DNA of 26,848 nt from CAZPGL01 sp964586175 (GTDB lineage: Bacteria; Actinomycetota; Acidimicrobiia; Acidimicrobiales; MedAcidi-G1). The position numbers and the translations under genes are program-made. Positions within the stretch are counted from its first letter, which is position 1, and every line of letters begins with the position of its first letter. Below are positions 25,963 to 26,848 of this stretch, one piece after another. The notes under the pieces were generated by a model that saw nothing but the letters and a program-made list of their open reading frames with translations, did no database searches and was not told where the DNA came from. The stretch is taken from NCBI GenBank assembly GCA_964586175.1, contig CAZPGL010000028.1, forward strand, positions 1 through 26,848, read 5' to 3'.

Positions 25963-26763
25963 TCAGGCCTCCTCGGCCGCGGCCTTCTTCACGTCGCTCG
26001 ACAGGTCACCGATACGGTCCTGGATCGCCGGCACGTACTTGGCCAGGGCCTGCACGTCGGGTACGGCCCGGATGGCGGTGCGGGCCCCCATGACGTCCAT
26101 GGCCCGGTGCACCCACCGCTTGTTCAACTGCAGTAACTCGTGGGGCACGCCGGAGATGCGTTCGGCCACCGCCAGGACCCGGTCGTCGAGCTCGTCGGCC
26201 GGGAAGGCCCGGTTGGCGTAGCCCATGCGAACGGCCTCGGCGGCATCGATCCGGTCGCCGGTGAGCACCATCTCCATGGCGTTGCGCATGCCGACCAACC
26301 ACGGGTGGAAGCCGAAGTCGGGGGTGCCGGCGATGCGGACCACCGGATGCGAGATCACGGCGTCGTCGGCCACGTAGACGAGGTCGCAGGCCGCGGCCAG
26401 CTCGGTGCCGCCGGCCATGGCGTATCCGTGCACCTGGGCGACGACCGGTTTGGCCAGATCCCAGATCGACAGCCAACCCTCGGTGATGTGGCGGGCCCAG
26501 GCGGCCTGGCCGGCAGCGGTGTGGTAAGGCCGGTCGGCCGACAGGTCGGACTGCAGGTCGTACCCCGAGGAGAAACACGGCCCGGCACCGCGGACGATCG
26601 ACACGTGGACGGCGTCGTCGCCGTCGGCGTCGCGTAGGGCGGCGAACAACTCACCGCGTAGCGCGTTGCTGATGGCATTGCGCTTGTCGGGCCGGTTCAA
26701 GGTGAGTCGGCGCACCCCGGGCCGGGGATCGTCGACCAGCACTAGCGGTTCGGTCCCCGGCAT
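25963..26763 (-). CDS. Enoyl-CoA hydratase/isomerase family protein with one catalytic Glu missing
   Basis: A 266-residue crotonase-fold protein. The N-terminal NRPDKRNAIS and oxyanion-hole regions are normal, and Glu121 in MAGGTELAAACDL matches the first catalytic Glu of hydratases. The second Glu (in the usual PExxLG segment) is replaced: the protein reads SHPVVRIAGTPDFG with Val141. Simple hydration of an enoyl-CoA is therefore doubtful; isomerase, hydrolase or other crotonase chemistry is possible. It starts 7 bases after the stop of the acyl-CoA dehydrogenase fragment at the right edge, so the two are one minus-strand operon, distinct from the carnitine operon. Confidence 0.87.
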   Translation of the reverse strand: MPGTEPLVLVDDPRPGVRRLTLNRPDKRNAISNALRGELFAALRDADGDDAVHVSIVRGAGPCFSSGYDLQSDLSADRPYHTAAGQAAWARHITEGWLSIWDLAKPVVAQVHGYAMAGGTELAAACDLVYVADDAVISHPVVRIAGTPDFGFHPWLVGMRNAMEMVLTGDRIDAAEAVRMGYANRAFPADELDDRVLAVAERISGVPHELLQLNKRWVHRAMDVMGARTAIRAVPDVQALAKYVPAIQDRIGDLSSDVKKAAAEEA

Positions 26764-26770
26764 CGTCGGG

Positions 26771-26848
26771 TCACCGGGCCTTTGGGAGACCCAGGTGGCG
26801 TTCGGCCACGTTGTTGCGGTTGATCTCGGAGGTGCCGCCGTAGATGGT
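26771..26848 (-). CDS. Acyl-CoA dehydrogenase, last 25 residues only
   Basis: The final 78 bases read on the minus strand as TIYGGTSEINRNNVAERHLG followed by LPKAR and a stop, the C-terminal signature of an acyl-CoA dehydrogenase. The position of the usual catalytic Glu is Gly (IYGGTSE), as in many actinobacterial FadE-type subunits. The rest lies beyond the right edge. It is directly upstream of the crotonase-family gene in the same operon. Confidence 0.8.
   Translation of the reverse strand, partial: TIYGGTSEINRNNVAERHLGLPKAR

Overview
The window is high-GC DNA with dense, mostly short-gapped genes, GTG as well as ATG starts, and many 1-8 nt start/stop overlaps. This style, with IclR regulators and a rich acyl-CoA gene set, points to an actinobacterium, plausibly a marine or soil member of Acidimicrobiia. 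That assignment is inference from style, not from a marker gene. No tRNA, rRNA, CRISPR, insertion sequence or prophage gene was seen, and no gap exceeds 300 bases.

Layout. At 1-657 (minus) lies the nearly complete gene of a B12-binding corrinoid methyl-carrier protein that runs off the left edge. Divergent from it are an IclR regulator (920-1672), an EamA-type transporter and an SDR oxidoreductase. Next comes a dimethylglycine/sarcosine dehydrogenase-like flavoprotein (3584-6103) followed by its probable electron acceptor ETF (etfB-etfA, 6148-7892). A convergent minus-strand operon, serA - DUF1015 - pabBC (12126-7908), is held together by two 4-nt overlaps. At 12290-13180 is a BKACE family enzyme. 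A second IclR gene (13835-13167) is divergent from a four-gene operon: L-carnitine dehydrogenase fused to a thioesterase, an acyl-CoA dehydrogenase, an NDP-forming acyl-CoA synthetase, and a clear caiD (13992-19523). Then follows a three-gene NAD-linked formate dehydrogenase (19638-24212). The right end holds a methyltransferase, an acyl-ACP desaturase, an enoyl-CoA hydratase-family gene and the last 25 codons of another acyl-CoA dehydrogenase.

How it fits together. The CaiD-like hydratase, carnitine dehydrogenase/thioesterase and BKACE protein give a route from gamma-butyrobetaine or crotonobetaine through L-carnitine and 3-dehydrocarnitine to betainyl-CoA and glycine betaine. The corrinoid protein (with an expected methyltransferase outside the window) and the dimethylglycine dehydrogenase/ETF set could then strip methyl groups onto folate. 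Formate dehydrogenase would burn the C1 units to CO2 with NADH formation. pabBC supplies the p-aminobenzoate part of folate. The whole looks like an onium-compound-to-CO2 island. The family calls are strong; the connected pathway is inference.

The most striking object is the formate dehydrogenase. Its catalytic gene carries an in-frame TGA at the active-site selenocysteine position, followed by a hairpin matching the E. coli fdhF SECIS in spacing, bulged U and GGUCU loop. Its N-terminal [4Fe-4S] domain is absent from this gene and instead forms the C-terminus of a separate iron-sulfur protein two genes downstream, so the usual large subunit is split and permuted.
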